A stretch of 64,000 nucleotides of DNA from Microbacterium cremeum (GTDB lineage Bacteria; Actinomycetota; Actinomycetes; Actinomycetales; Microbacteriaceae), in contig NZ_CP063812.1 of the NCBI RefSeq assembly GCF_015277855.1, positions 2,232,001 through 2,296,000 on the forward strand, given 5' to 3'. Numbering within the stretch: position 1 is the stretch's first letter; each line of letters opens with the position of its first letter. The notes beneath the pieces were generated by a model that ran no database searches, was not told the origin of the DNA, and saw nothing but the letters and a program-made list of their open reading frames with translations. The translations under genes and the position numbers were made by a program. Below are positions 1 to 7,855 of this stretch, one piece after another.

Positions 1-2453
1 AGGCCCGACTCGAACGGGCGGTACAGGTGCCGCACGGCCTCCCAGTACGGCTCGAGGTCGCTCACGGCCTGAAGGTCGAGGCCCGTGTCGCGATCGGTGT
101 GCGCGAGGGCGGCGACCAGCGCCGACAGCGACGGCTGGCTCGTGGTTCCCGACATCGGGGCGGCCGCGGCATCCACCGCGTCCACGCCCGCCGCGCTCGC
201 GGCCAGGAGCGTCGCGAGCTGCCCGCCCGCGGTGTCGTGGGTGTGGAGGTGGACCGGCAGGTCGAAGTTCTCACGCAGCGCGGCGACGAGCTTCGCGGCC
301 GCCGCGGGGCGCAGCAGTCCGGCCATGTCTTTGATGGCGAGGATGTGGGCGCCCGACTCGACGATCTGCTCGGCGAGCCGCAGGTAGTAGTCCAGCGTGT
401 ACAGCTTCTCGGACGGGTCGAGCAGGTCGGCGGTGTAGCAGAGGGCCACCTCGGCGATCGCGGTGCCCGTCGCGCGCACCGCGTCGATGGCGGGGCGCAT
501 CTGCGAGACGTCGTTGAGGGCGTCGAAGATGCGGAAGACGTCGACGCCGGTGGATGCCGCCTCGCGCACGAACGCGTCGGTGACCTCGACGGGGCGCGGC
601 GTGTAGCCGACGGTGTTCCGCCCGCGCAGCAGCATCTGGATCGGGATGTTGGGCATCGCGGCGCGGAGCGCCTCGAGGCGCTCCCACGGGTCTTCGGCGA
701 GGAACCGCAGCGCCACGTCGTACGTCGCGCCTCCCCACGCCTCGACCGACAGCAGCTGCGGCGTCATGCGCGACACGTGCGGACCGACCCGCACCAGATC
801 GCGAGTGCGCACCCGGGTCGCCAGGAGCGACTGGTGGGCGTCGCGGAAGGTGGTCTCGGTGACCGCCAGGGCCGACTGCTCGCGCAGCGCCCGCGCGAAC
901 CCTTCGGGGCCGAGCTCGCGCAGCCGTGCCAGGGTCCCGGCCGGAGGCTCGGCGGTGAGGTCGATGTCGGGCAGCTTGCTGCCGGGCGACACCGACAGCG
1001 GCTTCTCGCCGTACGGGCGGTTGACCGTGACGTCGCCGAGCCAGTTGAGGAGCTTGGTCGCCCGGTCGCGCGAGTGATTGCTCGTCAGCAGCTCCGGGCG
1101 CTCGTCGATGAACGAGGTGCTGACATCGCCGGCGACGAACGCGGGGTCGTCGAGCACGGCGCGAAGGAACGGGATGTTCGTCGAGACGCCGCGGATGCGG
1201 AACTCCGCGAGCGCGCGCCGTGCGCGGGCGACCGCCGCCGGGAAGTCGCGCCCGCGGCATGTGAGCTTGGCGAGCATCGAGTCGAAGTGCGGGCTGATCT
1301 GCGATCCCGCCGCGGTGGTGCCGCCGTCGAGGCGGATGCCGGCACCGCCGGGCGAGCGGTACGTCGTGATGCGCCCGGTGTCGGGACGGAAGCCCTGCGA
1401 GGGGTCCTCGGTGGTGAGGCGGCACTGCAGTGCGGCGCCGCGCAGTTGGATGCGGTCCTGTGTGAGGCCGAGGTCGGCGAGGGTCTCCCCCGCCGCGATC
1501 AGCATCTGCGACTGCACGAGGTCGACGTCGGTGACCTCCTCGGTCACGGTGTGCTCGACCTGGATGCGCGGGTTCATCTCGATGAAGACGACCTCGCCGG
1601 TGCGCGGGCCGGCGGTCTCGAGGAGGAACTCGACCGTGCCGGCGTTCTCGTACCCGATCGAGCGGGCGAAGGCCACGGCGTAGCCGTGGAGCGCATCGCG
1701 AACGGCCGGGTCGAGGTTCGGCGCCGGGGCGATCTCGATGACCTTCTGGTGGCGTCGCTGCACCGAGCAGTCGCGCTCGAACAGGTGCACGGTCTCGCCG
1801 GTCCTGTCGGCGAGCACCTGCACCTCGACGTGGCGCGGGCGCTGCACGGCCTGTTCGAGGAACACGCGCGCATCGCCGAAGGCGCTTCCGGCTTCGCGCA
1901 TCGCCTCGGCGAGGGCGGGAGGCAGCTCCTCGGGGCGCTCGACGCGCCGCATGCCGCGGCCGCCTCCTCCGGCGACCGCCTTCACGAAGATGGGGAACCC
2001 GATGTCGTCGGCCTGCGAGACGAGTGCGTCGACGTCGTCGGACGCCTCCGTCGAGCGCAACACGGGCACGCCCGCCGCGATCGCATGCTGCTTCGCGGTG
2101 ACCTTGTTTCCGGCCATCTCGAGGACGCGCGCCGGCGGACCGATGAACGCGATGCCGTTCGCCGCCGCCTTCTCGGCCAGCTCGGGGTTCTCCGAGAGGA
2201 ACCCGTAGCCGGGGTAGATCGCGTCCGCCCCTGACGAGAGTGCGACGCGGATGATCTCGTCGATGTCGAGATAGGCGCGGACGGGGTGCCCCTTCTCGCC
2301 GATCTCGTAGGACTCGTCCGCCTTCTGACGATGGAGCGATCCCCGGTCCTCGAACGGGAAGACGGCCACGGTCCGAGCACCGAGTTCATAGGCCGCGCGG
2401 AACGCGCGGATTGCGATCTCACCACGATTGGCGACCAGGATCTTGCGGAACAT
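1..2453 (-). CDS. pyc: Pyruvate carboxylase, 3' end cut by the window edge
   Basis: This gene encodes the biotin-dependent enzyme that carboxylates pyruvate to oxaloacetate, an anaplerotic step. About 817 codons are visible. The N-terminus MFRKILVANRGEIAIRAF is the biotin-carboxylase start. The ATP-grasp glycine loop (KAVAGGGGRGM) and the catalytic region EMNPRIQVEHTVTE follow. The carboxyltransferase domain shows AWGGATYDVALRFL, FDALND, the carbamylated-lysine segment IKDMAGLLRP and the metal-ligand motif HLHTHDTAG. The carboxyl end with the biotinyl lysine lies beyond base 1. The ATG at 2453 is preceded by GGAGG at good spacing. The carboxyltransferase domain separates it from acetyl-CoA carboxylase subunits. 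It is divergent from the parA-like gene across an 84-bp gap. Confidence 0.96.
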   Translation of the reverse strand, partial: MFRKILVANRGEIAIRAFRAAYELGARTVAVFPFEDRGSLHRQKADESYEIGEKGHPVRAYLDIDEIIRVALSSGADAIYPGYGFLSENPELAEKAAANGIAFIGPPARVLEMAGNKVTAKQHAIAAGVPVLRSTEASDDVDALVSQADDIGFPIFVKAVAGGGGRGMRRVERPEELPPALAEAMREAGSAFGDARVFLEQAVQRPRHVEVQVLADRTGETVHLFERDCSVQRRHQKVIEIAPAPNLDPAVRDALHGYAVAFARSIGYENAGTVEFLLETAGPRTGEVVFIEMNPRIQVEHTVTEEVTDVDLVQSQMLIAAGETLADLGLTQDRIQLRGAALQCRLTTEDPSQGFRPDTGRITTYRSPGGAGIRLDGGTTAAGSQISPHFDSMLAKLTCRGRDFPAAVARARRALAEFRIRGVSTNIPFLRAVLDDPAFVAGDVSTSFIDERPELLTSNHSRDRATKLLNWLGDVTVNRPYGEKPLSVSPGSKLPDIDLTAEPPAGTLARLRELGPEGFARALREQSALAVTETTFRDAHQSLLATRVRTRDLVRVGPHVSRMTPQLLSVEAWGGATYDVALRFLAEDPWERLEALRAAMPNIPIQMLLRGRNTVGYTPRPVEVTDAFVREAASTGVDVFRIFDALNDVSQMRPAIDAVRATGTAIAEVALCYTADLLDPSEKLYTLDYYLRLAEQIVESGAHILAIKDMAGLLRPAAAAKLVAALRENFDLPVHLHTHDTAGGQLATLLAASAAGVDAVDAAAAPMSGTTSQPSLSALVAALAHTDRDTGLDLQAVSDLEPYWEAVRHLYRPFESG

Positions 2454-2537
2454 TCGACCTCCGAGGCGGCGGCGCAGGCGGGCCCTGGTGACGGGCTGAG
2501 TGTGCTCTCAGCCTAGGGGACGGTAACGTGGTGCCTT

Positions 2538-3347
2538 GTGCACGTCCTATCCGTCAGCTCGCTCAAGGGCGGGGTCGGCAAGACGACCGTGACTCTCGGA
2601 CTCGCGTCGGCGGCCTTCGCCCGCGGTGTCCGCACGCTCGTCGTCGACCTCGACCCGCAGTCCGATGTGTCGACGGGCATGGACATCCAGGTCGCCGGCC
2701 GCCTGAATGTCGCCGACGTCCTGGCCAATCCCAAGGAGAAGACGGTCCGCCAGGCCATCACCTCCAGCGGGTGGGCGAAGGTGCATCCCGGCACGATCGA
2801 CGTCATGATCGGCAGCCCGTCGGCCATCAACTTCGACGGACCCCACCCGAGCGTGCGCGACGTGTGGAAGCTCGAAGAGGCGCTCGCCACGATCGAGGCC
2901 GACTACGACCTCGTGCTGATCGACTGCGCGCCGTCGCTGAACGCGCTGACGCGCACCGCGTGGGCCGCGAGCGACCGGGTCATCGTCGTGACCGAGCCCG
3001 GCCTGTTCTCGGTGGCCGCCGCCGACCGCGCGCTGCGGGCGATCGAAGAGATCCGCCGCGGGCTCTCGCCTCGGCTGCAGCCCCTCGGCATCGTCGTCAA
3101 CCGCGTGCGTCCGCAGTCGATCGAGCACCAGTTCCGCATCAAGGAGCTGCGCGACATGTTCGGGCCGCTCGTGCTCGCGCCGCAGCTGCCCGAGCGGACC
3201 TCGCTGCAGCAGGCGCAGGGCGCCGCGAAGCCCCTGCACATCTGGCCCGGTGACTCCGCTCAGGAGCTCGCGGCCGACTTCGACTCGCTCCTGGACCGCG
3301 TCATGCGCACCGGCCGCATTCCCGTGCCCGGCGAGGCGCGCGCCTGA
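2538..3347 (+). CDS. ParA/MinD-family ATPase (orphan)
   Basis: This is a 269-aa deviant Walker-A ATPase: SLKGGVGKTTV near residue 8, then VVDLDPQSDVSTG and LVLIDCAPSLNALT (Walker-B type). Family members position DNA or protein cargo through ATP-driven dimer cycling. No ParB or parS-like gene is next to it. The chromosome-type ParA next to scpA at the right end of the window is a separate, quite different protein, so this one is probably not the main chromosome partition ATPase. The start is GTG at 2538. A TAACGT box 8 nt upstream and no Shine-Dalgarno suggest a leaderless transcript. It stands alone between pyc (divergent) and the PLP enzyme. Confidence 0.9.
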   Translation: MHVLSVSSLKGGVGKTTVTLGLASAAFARGVRTLVVDLDPQSDVSTGMDIQVAGRLNVADVLANPKEKTVRQAITSSGWAKVHPGTIDVMIGSPSAINFDGPHPSVRDVWKLEEALATIEADYDLVLIDCAPSLNALTRTAWAASDRVIVVTEPGLFSVAAADRALRAIEEIRRGLSPRLQPLGIVVNRVRPQSIEHQFRIKELRDMFGPLVLAPQLPERTSLQQAQGAAKPLHIWPGDSAQELAADFDSLLDRVMRTGRIPVPGEARA

Positions 3348-3404
3348 CCTCTCGGCGACGGATGCCTCGGCATCCGCCGCACGCGCACCCACGCCGCGAT
3401 GGGC

Positions 3405-3462
3405 TGACCAGTCTGCTCACCGGATGATCAGATTGCTCGATTCGTGCTCGGTCGAATGATCA
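3405..3462. promoter_or_regulatory. Repeated operator-like motifs upstream of the PLP enzyme
   Basis: Two similar 16-mers, TGACCAGTCTGCTCAC (3405-3420) and TGATCAGATTGCTCGA (3425-3440), start 20 bp apart, about two helical turns. They are followed by an inverted pair ATTCG/CGAAT (3440-3444 and 3453-3457) and a third TGATCA (3457-3462). The array ends just before the -35 box at 3467. Phased repeats upstream of an amino-acid-metabolism gene suit an Lrp/AsnC-type regulator, but no such gene is in the window. Its role is inferred. Confidence 0.5.
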
Positions 3463-3466
3463 TGAC

Positions 3467-3502
3467 TTGCCTTTCGACGTCGCGTCGTTGAACATATCGT
3501 TC
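3467..3502 (+). promoter_or_regulatory. Promoter of the Cys/Met PLP enzyme
   Basis: A TTGCCT (-35, 3467-3472), a 17-bp spacer and GAACAT (-10, 3490-3495) are followed after 7 nt by ATG at 3503. Transcription would start at or next to the start codon, so the mRNA should be leaderless. Confidence 0.6.
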
Positions 3503-4717
3503 ATGGCATCGATGACGCTGCACCCTGACAGCATCGCCGTGCACGCCGGACGCGACGACCTCGCGGACCTCGGCGTCCACGCACTCCCCCTCGACCTCTC
3601 GTCGACGAACCCGCTCCCCGACCTCGAGCTCGGCGGCATGTCGTACGAGGTGCTCGCCACCGGCGGCCACCCGTTCGAGGGCGGATCGAACGTATACGCC
3701 CGGCTGTGGAACCCGACCGTGGCGCGGTTCGAGGAGGCGCTGGCGCGGCTGGAGCACGCGGAGGAGGCCGTGGCCTTCTCGTCGGGGATGGCGGCGATGA
3801 CCGCGACCATGCTCGCGATCGCCCACGAGACGGGCAAGCGCCACGTGGTCGCCGTCCGGCCGCTCTACGGCGGCACCGACCACCTGCTCGCGTCGGGTCA
3901 GCTGGGGATCGAGACCACGTTCTGCAGCCCCGACGGAGTCGCAGCGGCGGTGCGTGACGACACCGCGCTGGTCGTGCTCGAGTCCCCGGCCAACCCGACG
4001 CTGGACCTCGTCGACATCCGCGCGATCGTCGCCGCCGCGGGCGAGGTCCCGGTGCTCGTCGACAACACGTTCGCGACGCCGGTGCTGCAGCAGCCGCTCG
4101 ACCTCGGGGCCGCCCTGTCGCTGCACAGCGCCACCAAGTACCTCGGCGGTCACGGCGACGTGGTCGGCGGCGTCGTCGCGTGCGATGCCCGCCACGCCGC
4201 GGCGCTGCGACGCACGCGCGCGATCACCGGCGCGATCATGCACCCCCTCGCTGCGTACCTGCTGCACCGCGGGCTCGCCACGCTTCCGGTGCGGGTGCGG
4301 GCGCAGCAGGCCGGCGCGCGCATCGTCGCCGAGTGGCTCACGACGCACGACGGGATCGCACGCGTCCGCTTCCCCGGGTTCGCCGAATGCGATCCGCTCG
4401 GACTCGTGGGCACGCAGCAGTCCGGCCCTGGCGCGATGATCTCGATCGAGCTCGCCGGCGGCTACGACGCCGCGCGCGCCCTGACCACCTCGGTGCGGCT
4501 GTTCACGCACGCGGTGTCGCTCGGCAGCGTCGACTCGCTGATCCAGCACCCTGCGGCTCTCACGCACCGCCCGGTGCAGTCCGACGCGAAGCCCTCCGAC
4601 GCCCTGGTGCGGCTGTCGATCGGGCTCGAGGATCCCGCCGATCTCATCGCCGACCTCGAGCAGGCGCTCGAGGCGAGCGTCGGCGCACGCGACGAGCGTC
4701 GCGCGGCGGCCGTCTGA
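3503..4717 (+). CDS. Cys/Met metabolism PLP-dependent enzyme (gamma-lyase or synthase type)
   Basis: The 404-aa protein belongs to the fold-I trans-sulfuration family. It has HPDSIAVHAGR at the N-terminus, YARLWNPTVARFEEALARLE, AVAFSSGMAAMTA, and SATKYLGGHGDVVGG, whose lysine should hold PLP. The C-terminus has SLGSVDSLIQHPAALTH and RLSIGLEDPADLIADLEQAL. Family members are cystathionine gamma-synthase or lyase and methionine gamma-lyase; residues alone do not let me choose. The start at 3503 is preferred because a -35/-10 pair ends 7 nt upstream; 3512 is an alternative. No other sulfur-metabolism gene is nearby, so it is probably a single-gene unit under its own operator. Confidence 0.85.
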   Translation: MASMTLHPDSIAVHAGRDDLADLGVHALPLDLSSTNPLPDLELGGMSYEVLATGGHPFEGGSNVYARLWNPTVARFEEALARLEHAEEAVAFSSGMAAMTATMLAIAHETGKRHVVAVRPLYGGTDHLLASGQLGIETTFCSPDGVAAAVRDDTALVVLESPANPTLDLVDIRAIVAAAGEVPVLVDNTFATPVLQQPLDLGAALSLHSATKYLGGHGDVVGGVVACDARHAAALRRTRAITGAIMHPLAAYLLHRGLATLPVRVRAQQAGARIVAEWLTTHDGIARVRFPGFAECDPLGLVGTQQSGPGAMISIELAGGYDAARALTTSVRLFTHAVSLGSVDSLIQHPAALTHRPVQSDAKPSDALVRLSIGLEDPADLIADLEQALEASVGARDERRAAAV

Positions 4718-4733
4718 CGCGCCGGGGAAGGCC

Positions 4734-4806
4734 TCAGGCCGAGCGTGCCGCCGAGAGGCCTCCGGCCGAGCGTCGCGCCGGGTGGCTCAGGCCGAGCGTG
4801 CCGCGC
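4734..4806. repeat. Degenerate direct repeats at the 3' end of merR
   Basis: The motif GGCCGAGCGT occurs three times, about 27-28 bp apart, each within CTC(A/C)GGCCGAGCGT. The right-most copy is the last codons plus stop of the minus-strand merR gene at 4787. The two outer copies lie in the short gap towards the PLP gene. It looks like a partial tandem duplication of the gene's tail. Confidence 0.55.
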
Positions 4807-5332
4807 GGCGCGCCGCGAGCTCGTCCATCGGGGAGGGCTTCTCGACCTCGAACTCGACGAGCTCGGACTCGACCTCTCGCAGCACCTTTCCGACCGCGAT
4901 GCCGAACACGCCCTGGCCGCGGCTCACGAGGTCGATGACCTCGTCGTTCGACGTGCACAGGTATACCGAGGCTCCGTCGCTCATGAGCGTCGTGCCGGCG
5001 AGATCGCGGATGCCGGAGGCACGGAGCTGCTCGACCGCGGTACGGATCTGCTGCAGCGAGATGCCGGTGTCGAGCAGTCGCTTGACGAGCTTGAGCACGA
5101 GGATGTCGCGGAAGCCGTAGAGCCGCTGCGATCCGGAGCCGCTCGCACCGCGCACGGTGGGCTCGACGAGCTCGGTGCGCGCCCAGTAGTCGAGCTGCCG
5201 GTAGGTGATGCCGGCAGCACGCGCGGCGACGGCGCCGCGATAGCCGACCTCGTCGTCCATCGCCGGAAGACCGTCGGTGAAGAGGAGTTCGGCGACGAAA
5301 GGCTCGCCGTCAGACGTGTCTCGAGCAGTCAC
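4787..5332 (-). CDS. MerR-family transcriptional regulator (Rv1830-like)
   Basis: A 181-aa protein with a MerR winged-helix domain: YRGAVAARAAGITYRQLDYWARTELVEPTVR, then QRLYGFRDILVLKLVKRLLDTGISLQQIRTAVEQLR. There is no cysteine-rich metal loop. The C-terminal part is short and acidic. The start is GTG at 5332 with GGAGGGGGG a few bases upstream; an upstream reading-frame extension has the wrong composition. It sits downstream of ftsR and garA, as in mycobacteria (garA-Rv1828-Rv1829-Rv1830) and corynebacteria. The DUF151 nuclease gene usually found in this block is absent. Its target genes cannot be read from the sequence. Confidence 0.86.
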   Translation of the reverse strand: MTARDTSDGEPFVAELLFTDGLPAMDDEVGYRGAVAARAAGITYRQLDYWARTELVEPTVRGASGSGSQRLYGFRDILVLKLVKRLLDTGISLQQIRTAVEQLRASGIRDLAGTTLMSDGASVYLCTSNDEVIDLVSRGQGVFGIAVGKVLREVESELVEFEVEKPSPMDELAARRAARSA

Positions 5333-5444
5333 ACTTCCCCCCTCCGCAATCGGATACCTCCACGCTAGATGAGCGCCCCCCTTGCGGCAACGACATCCGC
5401 TGTTCGGCGTCCGGCGTGTCGCAGACTTCGACGCGCCGGCGCCG

Positions 5445-6137
5445 TCACGACAGCAGTCGCTCCAGCGCGGAGCGCACGAAGATCGCGCGCACCTCGTCGA
5501 GGCGCTTGGCGAGCTCGGGCGCAAGCTCGCCGGCACGGCCGCGGGATGCGGCATCCGTCCGGCGCAGCAGCGGCGCGAGCGCCGACTCGACCAGCGCGAC
5601 GTCGCGTTCGGCGTTCTGGCGCAGCGCCCGGACGTGGCGCGGCTCGATGCCATGGCGATCGAGCGCGACCAGGGCGCGCAGCAGCGCGACGGACTGCTCG
5701 GTGTAGCTCTCGGCACCCGTGAGCACACCCGTGCTGATCGCGTCGTTGAGCAGCTGCGGAGCAGCCCCTGAAGCCGCCAGCAGCTCGTCCCGGCGGTACC
5801 GCCGGGACGCCGGCAGGATCGACGGCGGCGGCACCGCGGTCGGCGTGGCCGGATCGCGCCCGGCGTCGACGTCCTCGAGGTACTCGCGGATGACCGACAG
5901 GGGCAGGTAGTGGTCGCGCTGGAGCGTCAGCGCCAGCCGCAGCCGCTCGAGGTCGGCGGATGAGAACTTGCGGTAGCCCGACTCGGTGCGCGTGGGCGTG
6001 ACGATGCCCTGCACCTCGAGGAAGCGGAGCTTGCTGGAGGTGAGGGAGGGGAACTCCGGTGAGAGCCGCGCGAGCACCTGACCGATGCTCAGAAGGCCCG
6101 CGGACGCCGAGCGTTCGCGGGCGGATGCGCTGGGCAT
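5445..6137 (-). CDS. ftsR: MerR-family regulator FtsR
   Basis: A 230-aa MerR-type protein. SIGQVLARLSPEFPSLTSSK followed by LRFLEVQGIVTPTRTESGYRKFS is the DNA-binding N-terminus. A long C-terminal region predicts helices (LLRALVALDRHGIEPRHVR). The sequence and its place directly after garA/odhI match FtsR of Corynebacterium glutamicum and Rv1828, which activate ftsZ; that role is known from the family, not visible here. Its ATG overlaps the garA stop by one base (TGATG), so the two are translationally coupled. A 112-bp gap separates it from the second merR. Confidence 0.88.
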   Translation of the reverse strand: MPSASARERSASAGLLSIGQVLARLSPEFPSLTSSKLRFLEVQGIVTPTRTESGYRKFSSADLERLRLALTLQRDHYLPLSVIREYLEDVDAGRDPATPTAVPPPSILPASRRYRRDELLAASGAAPQLLNDAISTGVLTGAESYTEQSVALLRALVALDRHGIEPRHVRALRQNAERDVALVESALAPLLRRTDAASRGRAGELAPELAKRLDEVRAIFVRSALERLLS

Positions 6138-6640
6138 CAGGCGTCCGCCGCCTGGTGGAGGTCGGCGGGAGATACGAAGAAGTTGAGCCGGAACTTCCCG
6201 ACGCGCACCTCGGCGCCGTTGCTGAGCGTCGCGCGGTCGACGCGTTCGCCGTTGACGTAGGTGCCGTTCAGCGAGCGCTGATCGACCAGTTCGAACGTGG
6301 TGCCCGTGCGCGTGATCTCGGCGTGACGGCGAGACACGGTGACGTCGTCGAAGAAGATGTCGGCCTCGGGGTGCCGGCCCACCGTCGTCACGTCGCTGTC
6401 GAGCAGGTAGCGGGCACCGGCGGTCGGCCCGGAGCGGACCAGCAGCAGGGCGGCACCCGTCGGGAGCGCTTCGATCGCCTCGAGCTCGGCATCGCCCAGT
6501 TCGCTGCCGAACGGAACGAATGACAGATCGGAATCGTGCCCGAACGTCTGGGTCGTATCGGCCGCACGATCGGAGTCGTGCGCGTCGGCCCCCGCAGCCC
6601 TGCGGATGTCGCCCTGGCCGGGTCGGCGGTCGTCGTCCAC
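6137..6640 (-). CDS. garA: FHA-domain regulator GarA/OdhI
   Basis: A 167-aa protein. Its C-terminal FHA domain carries the phosphothreonine-binding set TTVGRHPEADIFFDD, VSRRHAEI and SLNGTYVNGERV. The N-terminal tail has DTTQTF at residues 28-33, where GarA/OdhI carries the ETTS site phosphorylated by PknB/PknG. Unphosphorylated GarA inhibits 2-oxoglutarate dehydrogenase and tunes glutamate metabolism; that is family knowledge. The tail differs from the usual ETTS. The start is GTG at 6640 with AAGGAGGAG upstream. It heads an operon with ftsR. Confidence 0.9.
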   Translation of the reverse strand: MDDDRRPGQGDIRRAAGADAHDSDRAADTTQTFGHDSDLSFVPFGSELGDAELEAIEALPTGAALLLVRSGPTAGARYLLDSDVTTVGRHPEADIFFDDVTVSRRHAEITRTGTTFELVDQRSLNGTYVNGERVDRATLSNGAEVRVGKFRLNFFVSPADLHQAADA

Positions 6641-6851
6641 GGTGCTCCTCCTTCGACAGCCCAGCCTATCCGATCGCCCGTCCCGCGGAAGAGCCGGATT
6701 CCGACCCGGGCGCGTCGCCCGTCTTCACGCGCACGTGCCCATTGTTTCGTCGCGTGTCGCGTGGGGTGCCGCGCGCGGGGGACGAGTTCTAGCCTGGCTG
6801 AACCGTCCGGGCGGAGACATTCCGCCGACGATCCGACGACAGGAGCCGACC

Positions 6852-7202
6852 GTGTCCACCCCGCACCGCCACATCCCGCCCCTCGAGGTGCGCGAGCGTG
6901 TGGCGTGCATGTGCGACCACGGCGACGCCTGCACCTCGTTCGCACCGGGCCACGCGCTGCATCTGATCCAGGCGCGCCTGGCGGCGGCAACGCCGTCGGA
7001 CTGGGCGGACGCGATCGTCGAGGCATCCGACCCGCGCTCGGGCTTCCTGATCGTGCGCACGCTCGCCGGCGCCGAGCCGGTCTCGTTGTGGAACGGCACG
7101 GGCGCGGCCGCGCACGCGGCACCAGGGACCCCGGTCGCGCTTCACGAGCGCTACGACGTGCTCGCCGTCGGCGGCACGCGCTTCAACGTCCTGCGCGGCT
7201 GA
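6852..7202 (+). CDS. Conserved hypothetical protein, 116 aa
   Basis: I do not recognise a named family. The N-terminus (STPHRHIPPLEVRERVACMC) continues into a short Cys/His cluster, CMCDHGDAC, that could bind a metal. The C-terminus is compact with predicted beta strands, ending ERYDVLAVGGTRFNVLRG. The GTG at 6852 follows AGGAG by 6 nt. Divergent from garA with a 211-bp gap that contains a TAGCCT box. Codon usage is typical of the region, so it is likely a real gene. Confidence 0.7.
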   Translation: MSTPHRHIPPLEVRERVACMCDHGDACTSFAPGHALHLIQARLAAATPSDWADAIVEASDPRSGFLIVRTLAGAEPVSLWNGTGAAAHAAPGTPVALHERYDVLAVGGTRFNVLRG

Positions 7203-7216
7203 CACTTCGACGGGCT

Positions 7217-7260
7217 CAGCGCCCGGGAAGCGGGCTCTCAGCGCCCGGGAAGCGGGCTCA
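7217..7260. repeat. Two-copy direct repeat
   Basis: The unit CTCAGCGCCCGGGAAGCGGG occurs twice in tandem about 22 bp apart, followed by a partial third start. It lies between the convergent hypothetical gene and the copper-protein gene and may act as a terminator, since CCCGGG is self-complementary. It resembles degenerate arms of the dispersed repeat family of this window. Confidence 0.45.
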
Positions 7261-7287
7261 GCGCGCGAGACGAGAAAGGCGACGAGC

Positions 7288-7689
7288 TCAGCTCATCGCC
7301 ATCATCGAGTTCTTCATGGCCATGCAGGCCTCCATGCACGCCTTGCAGGCCTGAGCGCACATCTTGCAGACCTCGCTGTGGTCGGCGTGCTCCATGCACT
7401 CGTCCATGCACAGCTGGCACATGGCGATGCAGGCGTCGAGCATCGACATCATCACCGCCGGGGTCATCCCCTGCGGGCGCATCATGGCGCGCATCATCGT
7501 GTTGCACATGTCCGCGCAGTTCATGCACGCGGGCGCGCACGACATCATCTGCGTAGAGCACACCGTGCATGCCTGCTCGCAGGCCGAGCAGGCGTCCATA
7601 CAGGCCTGCATGACCGACATGTCCATGGTCTCCATGCCGGGCATCGACATCATGTCCTTCGACATGGCGCCCATCATCATGGCGTCCAT
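7288..7689 (-). CDS. Cys/Met-rich four-helix-bundle copper-binding protein
   Basis: A 133-aa protein with many CxxxC-type pairs along helices: ACMDACSACEQACTVCSTQ, SCAPACMNCADMCNTMMR, ACIAMCQLCMDECMEHADH and CKMCAQACKACMEACMAMK. This is the pattern of Csp (copper storage) and DUF326 proteins, where cysteines line a four-helix core and bind many Cu(I) ions. It is also extraordinarily methionine-rich (MDAMMMGAMSKDMMSMPGME). No signal peptide is seen, so it is probably cytosolic. ATG 7689 is preferred because GGAAGGA lies 8-9 nt upstream; GTG 7695 is possible. A CopC-domain gene lies 3 kb away. Confidence 0.88.
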   Translation of the reverse strand: MDAMMMGAMSKDMMSMPGMETMDMSVMQACMDACSACEQACTVCSTQMMSCAPACMNCADMCNTMMRAMMRPQGMTPAVMMSMLDACIAMCQLCMDECMEHADHSEVCKMCAQACKACMEACMAMKNSMMAMS

Positions 7690-7786
7690 CTCCACCGTCC
7701 TTCCGCTGTCGGGCCGGCGGGGGCAGGTGCTCCCGCCTGCGGCCATGCTAGCCCCGGCGGGCCGTGGATCGAAGGGGCGGGCATGC

Positions 7787-7825
7787 GGCGGCTCCCGTCG
7801 CGTCTGATGCGCGACGGGAGCCGCC
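7787..7825 (-). terminator. Terminator-like hairpin after the M14 peptidase gene
   Basis: A perfect 16-bp stem (7787-7802 with 7810-7825) with a 7-nt loop lies 30 bp after the peptidase stop. There is no T run, as is common in high-G+C actinobacteria. Confidence 0.7.
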
Positions 7826-7855
7826 TCGTCCGGTCGGTGCCGGGTCAGTGCTCGA

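Noticed and set aside
27..2234. Long plus-strand reading frame opposite pyc
   Set aside because: It is the antisense of a clear pyruvate carboxylase. Its Arg/Gly/Val-rich translation has no domain. High G+C opens such frames throughout the window.
2538..3347. Plasmid-type partition locus
   Set aside because: No ParB gene or parS-like repeats; neighbours are chromosomal housekeeping genes.
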